Positions 18,921 through 28,002 are shown, counted from the stretch's first letter. The stretch is 35,560 nt of DNA from CAWULT01 sp963923455 (GCA_963923455.1 CAWULT010000041.1:1-35560); one strand, 5' to 3'. The notes: generated by a model not told the origin, from the letters alone. Numbers and translations are program-made.

Positions 18921-19568
18921 ATGTACATTCCAGAGCACTTCGAAGAGCACGACGTGGCGGTGTTGCACGCCCTCGTCCGGTCACACCCATTGGGCACATG
19001 GGTGACCGAGGCCGGTGGGCGGCTCGTCGTCAACCACATTCCATTCGCGCTGGATGCGACGCAGGGGCCGTTGGGCACCCTGCGGGGCCACGTGGCCCGC
19101 GCGAACGGTGTCTGGAACGGCGCGCCGGGCCAGGTGGAGTCCGTCGTCGTCTTTCAGGGGCCGCAGGCGTACATCACGCCGAGCTGGTATCCCAGCAAAC
19201 AGCAGCATGGCAAGGTCGTGCCGACCTGGAACTACGCGGTGGTGCACGCGCATGGCACGCCGAGGGTGGTCGACGACCCGGAGTGGCTCCGCCAACACGT
19301 GGCGGCGTTGACCGCGGTGCACGAGGCAGGGAGACCGGAGCCCTGGAGCGTGGCTGACGCCCCTGCGCAGTACATCGACTCGCTGCTGCGGGCCATCGTC
19401 GGCATCGAGATACCTATCGCGATGCTTCAGGGCAAGTGGAAGGTGAGTCAGAATCGGACGACGCCGGACAGGTTGGGCGTCGTGGCGGGCCTGCGCGAGA
19501 GCCCGGTCGAAGGGTCGGAGCGGATGGCTCGGCTGGTGGACGAGCGGACCAATCGGTCGGAGCGTTGA
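18921..19568 (+). CDS. PaiB-like FMN-binding negative transcriptional regulator family protein
   Basis: 215 residues, family length. N-terminal signature MYIPEHFEEHDVAVLHALVRSHPLGTWVT, then NHIPFALD, GHVARANGVW, and YITPSWYPSKQQHGKVVPTWNY. These blocks mark the PaiB family, with a flavin-reductase-like split barrel. Bacillus PaiB is reported to repress sporulation and protease genes, but many relatives may simply bind FMN. ATG 18921; GGAG upstream at about 8 nt. It lies 15 nt after the VOC-like fragment. Confidence 0.88.
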   Translation: MYIPEHFEEHDVAVLHALVRSHPLGTWVTEAGGRLVVNHIPFALDATQGPLGTLRGHVARANGVWNGAPGQVESVVVFQGPQAYITPSWYPSKQQHGKVVPTWNYAVVHAHGTPRVVDDPEWLRQHVAALTAVHEAGRPEPWSVADAPAQYIDSLLRAIVGIEIPIAMLQGKWKVSQNRTTPDRLGVVAGLRESPVEGSERMARLVDERTNRSER

Positions 19569-19599
19569 CGGGCGGTCGGCGGATGGTTCGGCGTGCGGG

Positions 19600-19790
19600 A
19601 TGGCGACGAACGTGACGACGAGCCGATGCACCTGCATCGCCTTGGTATGCGATCCAGCGTGTGCCCATCCGGCCGCGCCGCGCGCCGAGACTGGCCGTTT
19701 CACGCTCCATCTGCTCCTGCACGCCATCGGCGAGGAGGCGTACGAGATCACGCCTGGGGATGGAGGGCCGTTCAGGCCAGGGGCGCCATC
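19600..19790 (+). pseudogene. Degenerate coding stretch in the paiB-mgtE gap
   Basis: The 321-nt gap between the PaiB-like gene and mgtE has no intact gene. One frame gives a protein-like patch, TGRFTLHLLLHAIGEEAYEI (about 19690-19750), which reads like the start of a secreted-protein domain. It then runs into low-quality Arg/Pro/Ser sequence. I suspect a decayed gene but cannot name the family with confidence. Confidence 0.25.
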
Positions 19791-19850
19791 GAGGCGTGCG
19801 GCTTCGCGCCCAGCGTCACGCCTCCCGGGTATCGGTGAGCGCAAGTCGCG

Positions 19851-19859
19851 TGCTACAGT
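19851..19859 (+). promoter_or_regulatory. Extended -10 element before mgtE
   Basis: TGCTACAGT: TGn plus TACAGT (4/6) ending 30 nt before the mgtE ATG. It resembles the TGCTATCAT element at 17200. No clear -35. I see no M-box-like Mg2+ riboswitch, and the leader would be too short for one. Confidence 0.4.
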
Positions 19860-19889
19860 GAGGCGTTTGGCTCCCGACGGCATACGACG

Positions 19890-21263
19890 ATGGCGGCGCA
19901 GCGACGAATCGATCTGGTCCTCGACTCAGTCAAGCGACTGCTGCGCATTGGTGCGACCGCCAACCTGCTGAACCTGCTGCAGAAGCAGCATCCGGCCGAC
20001 CTGGCCCAGGTCTTCTCCGAGCTCACGGACCGCGACCGCGAGGCGGCCTTCACGGTGCTGGCCGAGCGCAACGGCCGGCTGGCCATGGAGGCCGTCTCCG
20101 AACTCGGCCCCGAGTCTGGCGCGCTGCTGCTGGCGACCCGGCCGGCGGAGGAGATCGCCAAGCTCGCCCAGGAAATCCCGTCCGACGACGCGGCGGCCCT
20201 GCTCGACAACCTGCCCGAGGAGCTGTCGGGGGCCGTGCTCGACTTGATGCGCCCGAAGGAATCGGGCGTCGTCGAGAACCTGCTCGAGTACGCGGAACAG
20301 ACGGCCGGCCGCATCATGAACCCCAGTGTCTTCGCGCTCAGCGAAGACATCACGGTGGGCGAGGCCATCACCGAGCTGCAGAGCAACCGTGACGTCGAGA
20401 TGGTCTTCTATCTCTACGTCGTCGACGAACGCCGGCACCTGGTGGGCGTCACGTCGCTGCGCCGGCTCCTCCTCGTGTCGCCGGAGACGCCGCTCAAGCG
20501 GATCATGACGGCGGATATCGTCAGCGCCCGGGTGGACATGGACCAGGAGGAGGTGTCGCGCCTCGTCGCGGCCTACAACCTCCTGGCCATCCCGGTCGTC
20601 GACCCGGAAAACAAGCTCGTCGGCATCATCACGGTCGATGACGTCATCGACGTCATCAAGGACGAGGCCACGGAAGACATCTACCGCCTGGCCGGTGTCA
20701 CTGGCGACGAGCGCGCGTTCACGCCCGCGTCCGAGTCGTTGCGGAAGCGCCTGCCGTGGCTCGTCGTCAACCTCGTCACGGCGTTTCTGGCTGCGGCCGT
20801 GGTGGCGCTGTTCGAGGGCACTATTGGGGCATTGCCTGTGCTGGCCATCTTCATGCCCATCGTCGCGGGCATGGGTGGCAACGCCGGTACTCAAACACTG
20901 ACGGTCATCGTTCGGGGCATTGCCCTCGGCGAGCTCACTTGGGGCAACTCCCGGAAGGCGCTGTTCAAGGAAGCGCTGGTGGGGATTGGCAACGGGGTCG
21001 CGCTTGGGGCACTGGCGGCGCTGGTCGTTTGGGTCACCCGAGGTAACCCTACGCTGGGCGCCGTGCTCGGTGCCGCCATGATCATCAACATGTTCGTCGC
21101 GGCGGCCGCCGGCACCCTCGTGCCCCTCGGACTGCGGGCGGCCAACATCGACCCGGCCCTGGCCTCGTCGGTGTTCATCACGACGTTCACCGACATGTTC
21201 GGCTTCTTCTCGTTCCTGGGCCTGGCGACGATCTTCTCCAAGTATCTGACCCGCCTAGGGTAG
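19890..21263 (+). CDS. mgtE: Magnesium transporter MgtE
   Basis: 457-residue Mg2+ channel/transporter. N-terminal superhelical domain (about 1-130), CBS pair (about 135-255: IMNPSVFALSEDITVGEAI, IMTADIVSARVDMD, VVDPENKLVGIITVDDVIDVI), plug helix, then five transmembrane helices from about 285. The pore signatures PIVAGMGGNAGTQTLTVIVRG and TTFTDMFGFFSFLGLA (pore Asp) are intact. Cytoplasmic Mg2+ binding to the N and CBS domains normally closes the pore. ATG 19890. recO begins 16 nt after the stop. Confidence 0.97.
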   Translation: MAAQRRIDLVLDSVKRLLRIGATANLLNLLQKQHPADLAQVFSELTDRDREAAFTVLAERNGRLAMEAVSELGPESGALLLATRPAEEIAKLAQEIPSDDAAALLDNLPEELSGAVLDLMRPKESGVVENLLEYAEQTAGRIMNPSVFALSEDITVGEAITELQSNRDVEMVFYLYVVDERRHLVGVTSLRRLLLVSPETPLKRIMTADIVSARVDMDQEEVSRLVAAYNLLAIPVVDPENKLVGIITVDDVIDVIKDEATEDIYRLAGVTGDERAFTPASESLRKRLPWLVVNLVTAFLAAAVVALFEGTIGALPVLAIFMPIVAGMGGNAGTQTLTVIVRGIALGELTWGNSRKALFKEALVGIGNGVALGALAALVVWVTRGNPTLGAVLGAAMIINMFVAAAAGTLVPLGLRAANIDPALASSVFITTFTDMFGFFSFLGLATIFSKYLTRLG

Positions 21264-21279
21264 TAAGATATCCAGGTTC
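21264..21279 (+). promoter_or_regulatory. Possible -10 box just before recO
   Basis: TAAGAT (21264-21269) directly after the mgtE stop, 10 nt before the recO GTG. If used, the transcript would start at or beside the GTG. No -35 and no good Shine-Dalgarno are visible. Confidence 0.3.
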
Positions 21280-21966
21280 GTGCCGCTCTACACGGCCGAG
21301 GCCCTGGTGCTGCGCACCTATGCACTCGGTGAAGCCGATCGGATCGTCGTGTTCCTCACCCGGGACCGCGGCAAGAAGCGCGGCGTCGCCAAGAGTGCGC
21401 GTCGGTCGCGGCGGCGGTTTGGCGGCGCGCTCGAGCCGCTCACCGAGGTGCAGGTGGCGTATTACGAATCGGCGCGCCGCCAGCTCGTCGGGCTGAACTA
21501 CGCCGAGATGGTGCGGTCGCCGCTGGCGCTGGTGGGCAGGGGAGATGCCGGCGACACGGGCGTCGACTCGGCCGCGAGCGCGCTCGGCTACGTGGAGTAT
21601 TTCGCCGAGCTGCTCGACGAGTGGGCACAGGAAGCGGACGCCGACGAACGGCTGTACCGGCTGGGCACGGCGATGCTGGACGGCCTGGCGGCGGGGGCGC
21701 CGCTCGAGCCACTGGCCCGCTACTTCGAGTTCTGGCTGCTGCGCCTGCAGGGCCTCTACCCGGAGATGCGCGGGTCGCTGTCGGAGGGCGCGTTGGCGTT
21801 CCTGGCCGAGGCGCGGAACGCGGCTCCGCAGGACATCGGCCGGCTGCCGGCGGACCGGCGGGTGCTGCGGGAGATCGAGAACGTGCACCGATCGTTGATT
21901 ACGATGCACCTGGAGAAGACGTTGAAATCCGACCGCGTGCTGCGGGACCTGCGACGCCACGCCTAA
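21280..21966 (+). CDS. recO: DNA repair protein RecO
   Basis: Loads RecA onto SSB-coated DNA with RecR in the RecF pathway. 228 residues from GTG 21280. OB-fold N-terminus PLYTAEALVLRTYALGEADRI and LTRDRGKKRGVAKSARR, then an all-helical C-terminal part. No zinc-finger cysteines are seen in the C-terminal half, as in E. coli RecO. It leads recO-glyQ-glyS-ppdK, the order seen in many bacteria after era. Confidence 0.94.
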   Translation: MPLYTAEALVLRTYALGEADRIVVFLTRDRGKKRGVAKSARRSRRRFGGALEPLTEVQVAYYESARRQLVGLNYAEMVRSPLALVGRGDAGDTGVDSAASALGYVEYFAELLDEWAQEADADERLYRLGTAMLDGLAAGAPLEPLARYFEFWLLRLQGLYPEMRGSLSEGALAFLAEARNAAPQDIGRLPADRRVLREIENVHRSLITMHLEKTLKSDRVLRDLRRHA

Positions 21967-21979
21967 CACGGTTGCCCGA

Positions 21980-22864
21980 GTGACCTTTCAGGATCTCATT
22001 CTCAAACTCTCGTCCTTCTGGGCCGCGCAGGGATGCCTCCTGCAGCAGCCGCTCGACCTCGAGGTCGGGGCCGGCACGTCCCATCCCGAAACCCTCTTCC
22101 GCGTGCTCGGTTCGAGACCCTGGAGCGTCGCCTACGTGCAGCCGTCCAGGCGCCCGGACGACGGCCGGTTCGGGCAGAACCCGAACCGCCTGTTCAAGCA
22201 TCACCAGTTCCAGGTGATCCTGAAGCCGTCGCCCGACGAGGTGCAGCAGATCTATCTCGACAGCCTCGAGGCCTGCGGCATCAACCCGCGGCAGCACGAC
22301 ATCCGGTTCGAAGAGGACAACTGGGAGTCGCCCACGCTCGGGGCCTGGGGCATCGGCTGGCAGGTGCTGCTCGATGGCATGGAGATCACCCAGTTCACGT
22401 ACTTCCAGCAGGTCGGTGGTCTCGACCTGGCGCCCATCTCGTGTGAAATCACCTACGGGCTCGAGCGCATCGCGATGTTCCTGCAGAAGGTCGACAACGT
22501 GTTCGACCTCGAGTGGGGCGGCGGGGTGAAGTACGGCGAGGTGCGGCTGCAGGAAGAGATCGACCAGTCCAAGTACGCGTTCGGCCAGGTCGACATGCCG
22601 GCCGCCGAGTTCTCCGCGCTCCACCGGGAGCTCTTCGACAAGAACTTCGCGTTCGCCGAAACGCTCCTGGCCTCGGGCCTGATCTGGCCGGCCCTCGAGC
22701 ACGCGCTCAAGTGCTCGCACCTGTTCAACATCCTCGACTCGAGCGGCAGTATCGGCGTCACCGAGCGCACCGCGTACATCCTGCGCGTCCGCCAGCTCGC
22801 GGTCCGCATCGCCAGGGCCTACGTCGACAAGACGGAGCCGGCCGCGACGACGGAGGGGCTGTGA
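21980..22864 (+). CDS. glyQ: Glycyl-tRNA synthetase alpha chain
   Basis: Catalytic class II subunit of the alpha2-beta2 GlyRS. 294 residues: TFQDLILKLSSFWAAQGCLL start, HPETLFRVLG, RRPDDGRFGQNPNRL, FEEDNWESPTLGAWG, and ISCEITYGLERIAM as motif 3. Start GTG 21980, 13 nt after recO; no strong ribosome-binding site. The stop overlaps the glyS start (GTGA). Confidence 0.98.
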   Translation: MTFQDLILKLSSFWAAQGCLLQQPLDLEVGAGTSHPETLFRVLGSRPWSVAYVQPSRRPDDGRFGQNPNRLFKHHQFQVILKPSPDEVQQIYLDSLEACGINPRQHDIRFEEDNWESPTLGAWGIGWQVLLDGMEITQFTYFQQVGGLDLAPISCEITYGLERIAMFLQKVDNVFDLEWGGGVKYGEVRLQEEIDQSKYAFGQVDMPAAEFSALHRELFDKNFAFAETLLASGLIWPALEHALKCSHLFNILDSSGSIGVTERTAYILRVRQLAVRIARAYVDKTEPAATTEGL

Positions 22865-25065
22865 AGGACATGGAGCGCGAGCTGCTGATCGAAATCGGGT
22901 GCGAGGAGATCCCCGCAGGCTGGCTGCCGGGCCTGACCACCCAGGTGGCGCGCCATCTCGACGCGCGCCTGAAGGAGTTCCGCCTGACCGCGGAGGGACC
23001 CACCGAGTCGTACAGCACGCCGCGGCGGCTGACGGCCCGCGTGGCCCGCCTGTCGGAGCGGCAGGCCGACTTCGAGGACGTCGTCACCGGGCCGCCGGTG
23101 TCGGCGGCGTTCCGCGACGGTCAGGCCACGCCGGCCGCCGTCGGCTTCGCGAAGAAGTACGGCGTCGAGGTGTCGGCCCTCGAGCGCGTCGAGACGGCCA
23201 AGGGCGAGTACCTCGCCCACCGCGTGCACCAGCGCGGCAAGGCAACGGTCGACGTGCTGGCCGACGTGATGACGGGCCTGCTGCGCGACATGACGTTCCC
23301 GAAGCAGATGCGCTGGGACGCGCACCTCGACGACGGCAAGGGCGAGTTCGTCTTCGCGCGACCCATCCGCTGGCTCGTGCTGATGTACGGCGGCCGCGTC
23401 GTGCCCTTCGTCATCCGCCGCACCGAGAGCGCACAGGGACCGACCGTGCAGGACGTCCGGACCGGCTCGAACACCTACGGCCACCGCTTCCTGACGACGA
23501 GCGGCCGCGCCGGCCGCGCCATCAAGATCAAGACGTTCGACGACTACCAGGCGCGGCTGCTCGAGAACTTCGTGATTCTCGACCGCGCCGAGCGCGAGTC
23601 GAAGATCAAGCGCGAGCTCGAGACGCACGCCAGGAAGCTGGGCGGCCGCGTCAGCAGCCTCGTGGCCGCGCACTCCTCGCTGCTGCAGGAAGTGCCGGAT
23701 CTCGTGGAGTATCCGTCGGTCGTGGCCGGCCACTTCCCGGCGGAGTTCCTCCAGCTGCCCGAGGAGGTGCTGACCACGACGATGATCCACCACCAGCACT
23801 ACTTCCCGGTGGTGGGCGACGACGGGCGGCTGAAGTCGGCGTTCCTCGCCGTCACCAACATGCAGGCGGAGAGGCCCGAGGTGATCGCGCGCAACTCCGA
23901 GCGCGTGCTCACGGCCCGGCTGCGCGACGCACGGTTCTTCTACGACGAGGATCGCAAGGCGCCGCTCGGGTCGCGGCTCGAGGCCCTGTCGACGATCCTG
24001 TTCCACAAGAAGCTGGGCAGCTACCGCGAGAAGGCGGACCGCGTGGCGCGTCTGGCGCGCTGGATCGCGGAGGAGGCCTTCGGCCAGCGCGAGGCCGGCG
24101 ACCACGCCGAGATGGCCGGGCGCCTGTGCAAGGCGGACCTGGCCACCGACATGGTGCGCGAGCTCACCGAGCTGCAGGGCACCATGGGCGGCATCTATGC
24201 CCGCGAGGAGGGCATGGCCGAGGCGGTGTGGAAGGCCATCTACCACCACTACCTGCCGATTGGCGTCGAGGCCGATGCGCCGCCGTCGCGGCCGCAGCTC
24301 GGCACGGCGGCCGTCACGTGGGCGGCCGTGGCGCTGGCGGACAAACTCGACTCGGTGGTGGGCATGTTCGCGGCGGGCGAGCGGCCCACCGGTTCGCGCG
24401 ATCCGCTGGGCCTGCGCCGCCAGGCGCAGGGCGGCGTGAAGATCCTGGCGGACCTGCCGGAGCTGACCGGCCTCGAACTGCGGCTGCCGCTCGGGGCGCT
24501 GCTCGACCGGGCCGGCGCGCCGTTCGAGGGCTACCACGAGTCGATCGCGCCGATGCACGCGTTCATGACCGACCGGCTGACCTACCTGCTGGAGCAACGC
24601 GGCTTCGACGTGCGCAGCGTCCGGGCGGTGCTGCACGGCGGCGTCGAGCGGGTGAGCCCGCTCGAGGCACGGCGCAAGCTCGAGGCGCTCGCGAAGATGA
24701 GCGGGTCGGCCGCGCTGCTCGGCGTGGCCACGCTGCTCAAGCGCGTCAAGAACATCTCGAAGGGCGTCGCGGCGGCTGCCGGGCTGGTGACCGTGCCCGA
24801 TTCGGCCGAGCCGGCGGACCTGGCGCTGAAAGCCGCGCTCGAGCTGCACGCGCCCGGCATCCGCGCGGCGGCCGGCCGGGGCGACTACAAGGAGGCGTTC
24901 GGCACGATCGCGCTGCTCCAGCCGGAGGTGGCGCGGTTCTTCGACGACGTCATGGTGATGGCCGACGACGCCGCCCTGCGCGCGGCGCGCCTGCAGATGG
25001 TGGCGGTGCTGCGCGATCTGATCCTCGAGATCGCCGACATCTCCGAGATTGTGACCGAGAGCTAG
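22861..25065 (+). CDS. glyS: Glycyl-tRNA synthetase beta chain
   Basis: tRNA-binding subunit of the tetrameric GlyRS. 734 residues from GTG 22861 (overlapping glyQ as GTGA); the ATG at 22870 is an equally possible start and gives MERELLIEIGCEEIPAG. Features: MRWDAHLDDGKGEFVFARPIRWL, LQEVPDLVEYP, TTTMIHHQHYFPV, an HD-like middle region, and a C-terminal DALR-type anticodon domain ending VMVMADDAALRAARLQ. Somewhat longer than the usual 690 or so residues. Confidence 0.97.
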   Translation: MKDMERELLIEIGCEEIPAGWLPGLTTQVARHLDARLKEFRLTAEGPTESYSTPRRLTARVARLSERQADFEDVVTGPPVSAAFRDGQATPAAVGFAKKYGVEVSALERVETAKGEYLAHRVHQRGKATVDVLADVMTGLLRDMTFPKQMRWDAHLDDGKGEFVFARPIRWLVLMYGGRVVPFVIRRTESAQGPTVQDVRTGSNTYGHRFLTTSGRAGRAIKIKTFDDYQARLLENFVILDRAERESKIKRELETHARKLGGRVSSLVAAHSSLLQEVPDLVEYPSVVAGHFPAEFLQLPEEVLTTTMIHHQHYFPVVGDDGRLKSAFLAVTNMQAERPEVIARNSERVLTARLRDARFFYDEDRKAPLGSRLEALSTILFHKKLGSYREKADRVARLARWIAEEAFGQREAGDHAEMAGRLCKADLATDMVRELTELQGTMGGIYAREEGMAEAVWKAIYHHYLPIGVEADAPPSRPQLGTAAVTWAAVALADKLDSVVGMFAAGERPTGSRDPLGLRRQAQGGVKILADLPELTGLELRLPLGALLDRAGAPFEGYHESIAPMHAFMTDRLTYLLEQRGFDVRSVRAVLHGGVERVSPLEARRKLEALAKMSGSAALLGVATLLKRVKNISKGVAAAAGLVTVPDSAEPADLALKAALELHAPGIRAAAGRGDYKEAFGTIALLQPEVARFFDDVMVMADDAALRAARLQMVAVLRDLILEIADISEIVTES

Positions 25066-25098
25066 CAGCGGAACGAACCGACAGGAGACACACCCGAG

Positions 25099-27963
25099 AT
25101 GGCGAAGAAAGCAACCCGAAAGCCGGTGCGCGCGGCGGCCACGAAGAAGGCCGTCACGCAGGTCAGCAAGGCCGCGAAGTCGGCCGCGAAGAAGGCGGTC
25201 AAGCAGGTGAAGGCAGCGGCCAGGAAGGTGGCGGCCAAGGCGGCCACGGTCACGGCCGGCAAGTACGTCTACCTGTTCGGCAAGAAGACCGACGGCAACG
25301 GGACGATGAAGCCGCTGCTCGGCGGCAAGGGCGCCAACCTCGCGGAGATGTGCCGCATCGGCCTGCCGGTGCCTCCCGGTTTCACCATCACCACCGAGGT
25401 GTGCACCTACTACTACGCGAACCGCCGGAGCTACCCGTCGGCGCTCAAGGGGCAGATGCAGGCGGGCGTCGCGTCCATCGAGCAGCAGACCGGCAAGAAG
25501 TTCGGGGACCTGAAGAACCCGCTGCTCGTGTCGGTGCGCTCGGGCGCGCGCGACTCGATGCCGGGCATGATGGACACCATCCTCAACCTCGGCCTGAACG
25601 ACCAGACCGTGGAGGCGCTCGCCACCAAGACGAACAACGCGCGCTTCGCCTGGGACTGCTACCGGCGCTTCGTCCAGATGTACGGCGACGTGGTGCTGGG
25701 GGTGCAGAAGCGGCCGGATGAAGACCACGAGCCGTTCGAGATGGTGATTCACGCGCTCAAGCACGAGCGGTATCACGCGGACATCGAAGACACCAAGCTC
25801 ACGGTCGACGACCTGAAGGAGCTGGTGGTGCGCTTCAAGGCGCTCGTCAAGGAGCGTGTGGGCAAGGACTTCCCGTCCTCGCCGTGGGACCAGCTGATGG
25901 GCGCGGTGGGCGCCGTGTTCGGGTCGTGGATGAACGACCGCGCCATCGTCTATCGCCGCAAGTACAACATCCCGTCCGAGTGGGGCACCGCGGTCAACGT
26001 GCAGGCCATGGTGTACGGCAACACGGGCGACGAGTCGGGCTCGGGCGTGGCGTTCACGCGCAACCCGGCGAACGGCGTCAAGGAGTTCTACGGCGAGTTC
26101 CTGATCAACGCGCAGGGTGAGGATGTCGTGGCCGGCGTCCGGACGCCCGAGCCGGTGGCGCAGCTCAAGCAGCACATGCCGAAGGCGTATCACGAGCTCG
26201 AACGCATCCGGCAGGTGCTCGAGAAGCACTTCAAGGACGTGCAGGACTTCGAGTTCACCATCGAGGACGGCGTCGTCTACATGCTGCAGACGCGCAACGG
26301 CAAGCGGACCGCGATGGCCGCGCTGAAGTTCTCGATGGACATGCAGAAGGAGAAGCTGATCGACTGGCAGACGGCCGTGATGCGCAACCCGGCCGATCAG
26401 CTCGACCAGCTGCTCGCGCCGGTGTTCGACGCGTCGGAACTGGCTGCCGCCACGCCGATCGCGACGGGCCTGCCGGCCGGCCCGGGCGCCGCGTCTGGCC
26501 AGATCTACCTCAACGCCGACCGCGCGGTCCTGGCCACCGAGAAGGGCGAGCAGGTGTTGCTCGTCCGCGTCGAGACGTCGCCCGAGGACCTGCGGGGCAT
26601 GATCGCGGCCGAAGGCATCCTGACGGCGCGCGGCGGCGTGTCGTCGCACGCGGCCCTCGTGGCGCGGCAGATGGGCAAGGTCTGCATCTGCGGCGCGGCC
26701 GAGATCGAGGTCGACTACGGCACCCGGAAGATCACGGTGAACGGCCGCACGTTCAACGAGGGCGACTGGCTGTCGATCGACGGCACGGCGGGCAAGGTGT
26801 ACGCCGGCCGGCTGAAGACGGCGCCCTCCGAGATCGTCGCCGGCCTGATCGAGGGCGACGAGGCGGCCAAGAACACCGAGAAGTTCAGGAGCTTCCAGCA
26901 GCTCATGAAGTGGTGCTCGCAGGCCACTCGCATGTCCGTCCGCACCAACGCCGACACACCCGAGCAGACGCAGAACGCGGTGGCGTTCGGCGCGGTCGGC
27001 ATCGGCCTGTGCCGCACCGAACACATGTTCTTCGAGGGCGACCGCATCGACGCGATGCGGGAGATGATCCTGGCCGAGACGCTCGAGGCCCGGAAGGTGG
27101 CGCTCGCCAAGCTCCTGCCGTACCAGCGGGAGGACTTCGCCGGCATCTTCCGTGCGCTCAAGGGCTACCCGGCGACGATCCGGTTCCTCGATCCGCCGCT
27201 GCACGAGTTCCTGCCGCAGACCAAGGAGCAGCAGGCGGACCTCGCGAAGAAGCTGGGCGTGTCCACCGAGCGCATCCACCAGCGCGTCGAGCAGCTGCAC
27301 GAGTTCAACCCGATGCTGGGCTTCCGCGGGTGCCGCCTGGGTATCGGCTATCCCGAGATCTCGGCGATGCAGGCGCGCGCCGTGTTCGAGGCGGCTGCGA
27401 CCGTCCAGAAGGAAGGCATCAAGGTGCGGCCCGAGATCATGATTCCGCTGGTCGGCTTCAAGAAGGAGCTCGACCTGCAGATCGAGGTCGTGCACCAGGC
27501 GGCCAGGGACGTGCAGGCGGAGCAGGGCGTGAAGTTGAGCTACATGGTCGGCACGATGATCGAGGTGCCGCGCGGCGCCCTGACCGCCGACGAGATCGCG
27601 CAGTCGGCCGAGTTCTTCAGCTTCGGGACCAACGACCTGACGCAGACCGCGCTGGGCATGTCGCGCGACGACTCGGGCTCGTTCCTGCCACAGTACGCCG
27701 AGCTGGAAATCGTCAAGAAGAACCCCTTCGCGACGATCGACCAGACCGGCGTGGGCCAGCTCGTCCAGATCGCCGTGCAGAAGGGCCGGGCGACGAAGTC
27801 GAACCTCAAGCTCGGCATCTGCGGCGAACACGGCGGCGACCCGGCGTCGATCCAGTTCTTCGACCGGGTGGGACTGGACTACGTCAGCTGCTCCCCGTTC
27901 CGGGTGCCGGTGGCCCGCCTGGCCGCCGCGCAGGCGGCGATCGCGGCCAAGGCCGGTAAATAG
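25099..27963 (+). CDS. ppdK: Pyruvate, phosphate dikinase with a basic N-terminal extension
   Basis: Interconverts pyruvate + ATP + Pi and PEP + AMP + PPi. 954 residues, about 55-75 more than usual. The ATP-grasp domain starts at about residue 55 (KYVYLFGKKTDGNG, LLGGKGANLAEM). The swivelling domain carries GGVSSHAALVARQMGK with phospho-His517. The PEP-binding barrel contains FGTNDLTQTALGMSRDD and GICGEHGGDP with Cys908. Residues 1-54 are an Ala/Lys tail with 13 Lys, 3 Arg, 19 Ala and no Asp or Glu, like histone H1 tails. Only ATG 25099 (AGGAGA 10 nt upstream) gives a good start, so the tail is probably made. The Thr that regulatory kinases modify two places before the His is Ser515. It follows glyS by 33 nt. 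Confidence 0.97.
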   Translation: MAKKATRKPVRAAATKKAVTQVSKAAKSAAKKAVKQVKAAARKVAAKAATVTAGKYVYLFGKKTDGNGTMKPLLGGKGANLAEMCRIGLPVPPGFTITTEVCTYYYANRRSYPSALKGQMQAGVASIEQQTGKKFGDLKNPLLVSVRSGARDSMPGMMDTILNLGLNDQTVEALATKTNNARFAWDCYRRFVQMYGDVVLGVQKRPDEDHEPFEMVIHALKHERYHADIEDTKLTVDDLKELVVRFKALVKERVGKDFPSSPWDQLMGAVGAVFGSWMNDRAIVYRRKYNIPSEWGTAVNVQAMVYGNTGDESGSGVAFTRNPANGVKEFYGEFLINAQGEDVVAGVRTPEPVAQLKQHMPKAYHELERIRQVLEKHFKDVQDFEFTIEDGVVYMLQTRNGKRTAMAALKFSMDMQKEKLIDWQTAVMRNPADQLDQLLAPVFDASELAAATPIATGLPAGPGAASGQIYLNADRAVLATEKGEQVLLVRVETSPEDLRGMIAAEGILTARGGVSSHAALVARQMGKVCICGAAEIEVDYGTRKITVNGRTFNEGDWLSIDGTAGKVYAGRLKTAPSEIVAGLIEGDEAAKNTEKFRSFQQLMKWCSQATRMSVRTNADTPEQTQNAVAFGAVGIGLCRTEHMFFEGDRIDAMREMILAETLEARKVALAKLLPYQREDFAGIFRALKGYPATIRFLDPPLHEFLPQTKEQQADLAKKLGVSTERIHQRVEQLHEFNPMLGFRGCRLGIGYPEISAMQARAVFEAAATVQKEGIKVRPEIMIPLVGFKKELDLQIEVVHQAARDVQAEQGVKLSYMVGTMIEVPRGALTADEIAQSAEFFSFGTNDLTQTALGMSRDDSGSFLPQYAELEIVKKNPFATIDQTGVGQLVQIAVQKGRATKSNLKLGICGEHGGDPASIQFFDRVGLDYVSCSPFRVPVARLAAAQAAIAAKAGK

Positions 27964-27969
27964 CCGGCC
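27951..27969 (+). terminator. Hairpin around the ppdK stop codon, possible terminator
   Basis: GGCCGG (27951-27956) pairs with CCGGCC (27964-27969); the 7-nt loop TAAATAG includes the ppdK stop TAG. No T tract. It marks the end of recO-glyQS-ppdK if it works. Confidence 0.35.
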
Positions 27970-28002
27970 GACGTCGCGAGCGCGGCGCCGGGAGGCCTCG
28001 CG

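Noticed and set aside
20681..20880. Frameshift or fusion in mgtE
   Set aside because: The plus-strand frame is continuous through the CBS, plug and pore domains; only antisense shadows suggested otherwise.
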